Origin: Daphnia pulex | Lineage: Eukaryota; Arthropoda; Branchiopoda; Diplostraca; Daphniidae | Direction of reading: 5' to 3' | DNA: 64,000 nt | Assembly: GCF_021134715.1 (NCBI RefSeq) | Contig: NC_060026.1 | Span: 1,798,001 to 1,862,000, forward strand | Shown: piece after piece, positions 59,227 to 64,000 of the stretch | Numbering within the stretch: position 1 is the stretch's first letter | Layout of the letters: each line of letters opens with the position of its first letter | Translations under genes and position numbers: made by a program | The notes under the pieces: generated by a model | Database searches by the model: none | What the model saw: the letters and a program-made list of their open reading frames with translations, nothing else | What the model was told of the DNA's origin: nothing

Positions 59227-61003
59227 CCGCACACAAAGGATCGACATAGCCGTGGGTACCTACCACGGCTGTCATGAAACTGGCTGCTAGGCCAGAGCGG
59301 GAGCCACTTTCGTTAAGATCCAAATGAAGACGTTAAATCGTCCAAAACAGCTCGCACGACTCTTCCTTCGTCATCCCGTTGCAGTAAAACATTGGCGGAT
59401 TTCACGTCACGGTGGACCATAACTGAACCGCCCGGCTTCTGCTGAGTGGAATGCAGTAGATGGAGAGTCTCGCGGTGAGATGGCGAGCGGTCAGCATCAT
59501 TTGATTCACGTCTAATTTGAATTTGCTATTTTTTGCTAGGCCGCCGAAAAGTCAGTCGAAAAGAGTCCCTCCGTTGGTGAATTCAAAGATGAGCGAGACT
59601 CTAATCGATGCTTCACCATCACTCGATTCGTTATCCATGCAAAGACCGAGCAGTCCAATAATATTGCGGTGCTGGACAGCTGAAAGGGCTTCAATCTCTC
59701 GTTGAATCATCTTGGCGAACGATCGAGCCTCGACGACTGTGCTGCAACGCCAAGGAGAGCGGATTTCTTTGACGGCTACTTGACATCCATGCCAAGTTCC
59801 TTTGAAGACTTGACCGAATTTTCCACGCCCAATCGGCTCATGATAGTTGTCGGTTATCTTTCCAATGCGACGACGGTTGACAACAACAGCTCCGGTTGAG
59901 GCGATCACATTGCTCAATCGGACTTGCAGAAGATCGATTTCATTCAGAATTTTAGAAGAGACACAAGATGAGGTAGAAGGATTCTTTTCAGGAACACACA
60001 AAATTTGGTTTCTTGCTCCAGTGAAAAATAGCTGCAGATATCGCTTTGTCGTTGACGCTCTGCTGGCTCTTAATTCCACTGGGAGGAACAGCCTGTTTGG
60101 CTTTGGCTTCCTGCCAACTAAACTCCAATTCCTGAATCTTCTTCTGTAGTTCCAGCATCCACTATAGATCTTCCAACTGAGAAACTCTTTCTTTTGAATC
60201 CTAACGTTCCACTGGCTGCGGTTGATTGATTTGTGAAGGCAGTGAAACGGGAACTGGCACATAAATAGGTGATGCATAGATATTTTGAATAGCCTGTGAT
60301 TGTTGAAGATGTGGCCGAATATCCCGATGGAACATATTGGCGTTCTAAAAGAAAAATTAAATGTTATGAAACATAACAGAACTGTGTGCCAAGAGCAGTA
60401 AACGACAAATAAATGAAATATTTACAAAATTAAGAAGGAATCATGTTTTTATCCATTTAGCGCTCAAGTGAAATTATCATTATAGGATAGGTTCAAAACT
60501 AGGCAGTTAAAAATGTAAAAAGAATACCATAATGTTCACCAAGTGAAAATTCCAGTTCATTCACGGTTTCATTTGCTCCAGAGCGTACATTACGGAAATT
60601 AGACTATTAAGTGAATGAAAAAGGAAGCCGGCTTTCCAAATAGTTAAGTGGGCACCACATCTTGACCATAATAAGGTTTGCTATGCAAATATAACAAACG
60701 AGTTTTAATTACTCTACAAGGAGCAACTGATAGACCACTAGTGTTTTACAAACAGATAGGGAGGAGCAACCATGCTATCCTCTTGGTGAGGTGTGGGCTA
60801 AGATTTGTCTTTAGACATGGGAACAAACCCTAAAACAATCCATCCAGCAACGAGTGGAAAAGCATGATTTTCAGAAAGATTTTTTACCAAATTTCACTAT
60901 GCTGTCTTAAATATCACAGGAGTAAAAAGAAATATTAGTCAAAATACAACTACCTTGCAAACAGAATTTCCATGGTTTTGGAAGACAGCTTGAATTGGAC
61001 CAT
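59227..61003 (-). pseudogene. Dead protein-kinase gene (right arm)
   Basis: Mirror of 45034-46810 with the same stops, frame change and TGA after the GGTLFD motif. All inactivating breaks are shared, so the gene died before the inverted duplication or was homogenised afterwards. Confidence 0.85.
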
Positions 61004-61743
61004 TTTATCGCTGTCACAAGCACGCAGATCACATGAAGCCTTCAGCTGAAGATATTATCTGAAAATATTCAGTAAAGAATGAAATAAGAATCTAAATAGT
61101 GTGTTATCAATTAAAACTATCAAATATATCCAACCCAACGTTAAGAATTAAGACAAAAAATATCGCATGATCGATGTAAACTCTTATTTACATTTCGTCA
61201 AAAGGTTTCATAGTAAAAATGCAATAGCAGATGTCAGCTACTCTAATAGTGCTATTATCCACGAAAACTATAATAGATTACCGAATCCCTGAGAATAAGA
61301 ATTATCATCGGGATCGTTGTCACAACACTACCCACTATCACCAATACGCCAGGCGGCGGCCATTTTGAATATTTTGAAGCTCTAAAATTGAGGGGGAGGG
61401 TTCAAGGTTGCATGATGAATTTGATTATTTGAACACAAGGTGGATCATAAACTCATCCCAGAGTACATGAGTTTTCTTTTGGGTATGGACTATGGAGACA
61501 AAATGTCCCTCTGTCTCGATACCCCGATAATAGATAAATCTATGCTATGATAATAATAATGACTTGTAAAATTTGAAAGTTGTTCTTTCACAGTCGGAAA
61601 AACCAAACACCAGCAAAAGAAACAGAAAATAAGGTTGAACAAAACCAATTCAATAATCACTTGCAACTATACGAAATTCGCACAAGTTGAACCAGATTGA
61701 AATGTAGCAATCAACAAGTTTCTTTTTTCCAAATTAGTTTGGT
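61004..61743. other. Right-arm spacer holding the transposon's empty site
   Basis: Mirror of 44541-45033 joined directly to the mirror of 36184-36430. The uninterrupted junction (single GACAAAAT at about 61497-61504) shows the ancestral state before the 8.1-kb insertion. Confidence 0.9.
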
Positions 61744-61759
61744 GGCCCTTAAAAGGGCC
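61744..61759 (-). terminator. Histone 3' stem-loop of H2A (right arm)
   Basis: On the minus strand GGCCCT-TTTA-AGGGCC, the same as its mirror. Confidence 0.92.
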
Positions 61760-61790
61760 GATTGTTTAAAAGACGAGAGGATCACGAAAT

Positions 61791-62171
61791 TTAAGCCTTA
61801 GCGGGCTTGTCGGTCTTCTTAGGCAAGAGAACGGCCTGGATGTTGGGCAAAACACCACCCTGGGCAATTGTAACACCGGAGAGAAGTTTGTTCAACTCTT
61901 CGTCGTTGCGGATAGCCAATTGCAAGTGACGAGGGATGATACGGGTCTTCTTGTTGTCACGAGCGGCGTTACCGGCCAACTCGAGGACCTCAGCGGCCAA
62001 GTACTCCATGACGGCAGCCAAGTAGACGGGGGCGCCGGCACCGACGCGCTCAGCGTACGAGCCCTTGCGGAGCATTCGGTGGATACGACCGACGGGGAAT
62101 TGAAGTCCGGCCCTGCTGGAACGGGTCTTTGACTTTCCCTTTACTTTGCCTCCTTTACCACGACCAGACAT
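61791..62171 (-). CDS. H2A: Histone H2A (cluster 2, right arm)
   Basis: Intronless, 126 residues, identical in protein to the H2A at 35756, of which it is the inverted copy. The promoter and stem-loop are also conserved, so it should be expressed. Confidence 0.97.
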   Translation of the reverse strand: MSGRGKGGKVKGKSKTRSSRAGLQFPVGRIHRMLRKGSYAERVGAGAPVYLAAVMEYLAAEVLELAGNAARDNKKTRIIPRHLQLAIRNDEELNKLLSGVTIAQGGVLPNIQAVLLPKKTDKPAKA

Positions 62172-62506
62172 GTTTAGATTGAGAGTAAGTTAGCGCGGTT
62201 CCTAAAATCAAGGAACGAGTGATGTATATAATATGAAAAATCGGGGTTTATATAGTCGCTTGATGTCGGATTCAGAATGCAATCTTGGTAGCCAAACAGT
62301 AAACTTTTATTTGCCCCGCCTTTCTTTCATCTCTCCCCTGATTGTGTCACTAGCTCCGCCCCCAACTGAATATCTATCTGTTACACGTAAGTCTCTGGAG
62401 ACGAGAGTTTTGGCTACCATCAAGTAGTGAGGGGGAGCCAGCTTCAATATAAAAACGAAATTTGAAGTGACGGTCGTTACTTTCTCAGATTTACTCAAGT
62501 TCTAGA
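62172..62506. promoter_or_regulatory. Shared divergent H2A/H2B promoter (right arm)
   Basis: Mirror of 35421-35755 with both TATA boxes kept (minus-strand element near 62247-62258, plus-strand element near 62445-62454). Confidence 0.6.
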
Positions 62507-62878
62507 ATGCCCCCTAAAGTAAGCGGTAAAGCAGCGAAGAAGGCCGGCAAGGCTCAGAAGAACATTGCCAAAGGAGACAAGAAGAAGAAGCGCAAGAGGA
62601 AGGAGAGCTACGCCATTTACATCTACAAAGTGTTGAAGCAGGTCCACCCCGACACTGGCATCTCCTCCAAAGCCATGACCATCATGAACAGCTTCGTCAA
62701 CGACATTTTCGAGCGCATCGCTGGAGAGTCGTCTCGTCTTGCCCACTACAACAAGCGTTCGACCATCACTAGCCGGGAAATCCAGACGGCCGTCCGTCTG
62801 CTTTTGCCCGGTGAGTTGGCCAAGCACGCCGTGTCTGAAGGCACCAAGGCAGTGACCAAGTACACCAGCACCAAGTAA
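62507..62878 (+). CDS. H2B: Histone H2B (cluster 2, right arm)
   Basis: Intronless, 123 residues, with the Ala21/Lys30 version, identical to the H2B at 35049. The stem-loop is at 62910-62925. Confidence 0.97.
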   Translation: MPPKVSGKAAKKAGKAQKNIAKGDKKKKRKRKESYAIYIYKVLKQVHPDTGISSKAMTIMNSFVNDIFERIAGESSRLAHYNKRSTITSREIQTAVRLLLPGELAKHAVSEGTKAVTKYTSTK

Positions 62879-62909
62879 ATTGTCTCCCGTCTTCTCTTTC
62901 AACCCAAAC

Positions 62910-62925
62910 GGCCCTTTTCAGGGCC
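62910..62925 (+). terminator. Histone 3' stem-loop of H2B (right arm)
   Basis: GGCCCT-TTTC-AGGGCC with ACCA flank; canonical. Confidence 0.93.
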
Positions 62926-63477
62926 ACCAAACTTTTAAAGAAAAGAAAAAAACCTTACTGCCACACAGATGTCACTTAAGTGATTAATAATACATCAATA
63001 AACAAATGAAAACGCCAAGATTTATTCCAAAACGAATGAATCCTAAGCCCTGGCAGTGTTGGTTATTCAAGGATAGCTTTTATTTATTAAGGTTTTCACT
63101 ATTACTGGAATAACTTGTATAAAAAAAATTTTTAAAAAGATGTATGGTTTACCTACGATTGGATTGTAAATAAAATTTAATCCAATTCTGGATCTTTCTA
63201 GCAATTCTGGCTTGGCTTTAATTTTTTTAAATCACAATTGTTGTGTTTTCTCTCTTTATTTTCCGAAAACACTATTGAAGAAAAATGAGAAACTTTTGGG
63301 GGAATGATTTAATATTCATCATAAACCAGTCAATTTTTTCCTGCTGGATTAGTTTTACAAGTATGACATACTTTAAAAGTGATTAAGACGTAAAACTACC
63401 CCACGCACGAAATGGCTTAAGCCAATTTTAAATGGAGACCGAAAGTTAAACGAGAACTCATTCTGTAAAATGTTTGT

Positions 63478-63493
63478 AGCCCTGAAAAGGGCC
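63478..63493 (-). terminator. Histone 3' stem-loop of H4 (right arm)
   Basis: On the minus strand GGCCCT-TTTC-AGGGCT, sharing the G-T closing pair of its mirror at 34434. Confidence 0.88.
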
Positions 63494-63531
63494 GATTGAA
63501 TTGAGATCGGAGTCTAAATGAAAATAATTGT

Positions 63532-63888
<357 letters not shown>

Positions 63889-64000
63889 TCAACAGTGGAA
63901 GAGTACAAAGCTTTTATATCCCTCCAGTTCCCTTTAGCTGAACGTCCATTGGTTGGGAACCTCCGCAGGGAATTCTTTCAATGCCCATCATTCTGACAAA

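Overview
The window looks like nuclear DNA of a small-genome arthropod, most likely a cladoceran crustacean (Daphnia or a close relative). This is inferred from many 60-70 bp GT-AG introns, AT-rich spacers, tandem gene families and replication-dependent histone clusters with 3' stem-loops. No bacterial features are present.

Region by region: 1-4751 (minus) is the 5' part of a multi-Tudor germline-type protein. 6025-9166 (minus) is glutaminyl-tRNA synthetase. 9800-16788 is a block of secretory-pathway genes: a beta-1,3-galactosyltransferase-like GT31 enzyme, an alpha-1,4-galactosyltransferase-like enzyme, an SLC35A nucleotide-sugar transporter and a Star/FkbM-like membrane protein. 17482-19593 is a partial histone cluster (H4, H2B, H2A, no H3). 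20220-21611 holds a head-to-head pair (a protein with a repeated YGPMESTYQHDY motif and a RING membrane protein). 22285-24099 carries two tandem acyl-CoA-binding protein genes, 25489-27336 a secreted coiled-coil/C1q protein, and 28361-32193 two tandem TREX-like exonucleases.

From about 33927 to the end the window is one giant palindrome. The left arm (33927-53233) and right arm (53242-64000) are inverted copies separated by about 9 bp; the right arm runs off the window. Each arm carries H4, H2B and H2A (H3 visible on the left only), a dead kinase gene, a cluster of dead YYT-repeat secreted-protein genes, a piggyBac-like MITE and a palindromic MITE.

The most notable element is an 8102-bp insertion at 36431-44532, present only in the left arm. 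It is flanked by a perfect 8-bp target duplication (ATTTTGTC), and the right arm preserves the exact empty site. Its ends are long inverted arrays of two alternating ~200-bp units. Inside are intron-containing but damaged fragments of two host genes, Integrator subunit 1 (INTS1) and a stargazin-like calcium channel gamma/TARP gene, and no recognisable transposase. It reads as a large gene-capturing ('Pack-TYPE') DNA transposon.

Exon structures were assembled by eye from splice signals and reading phase; those with matching phases throughout are stated as such.
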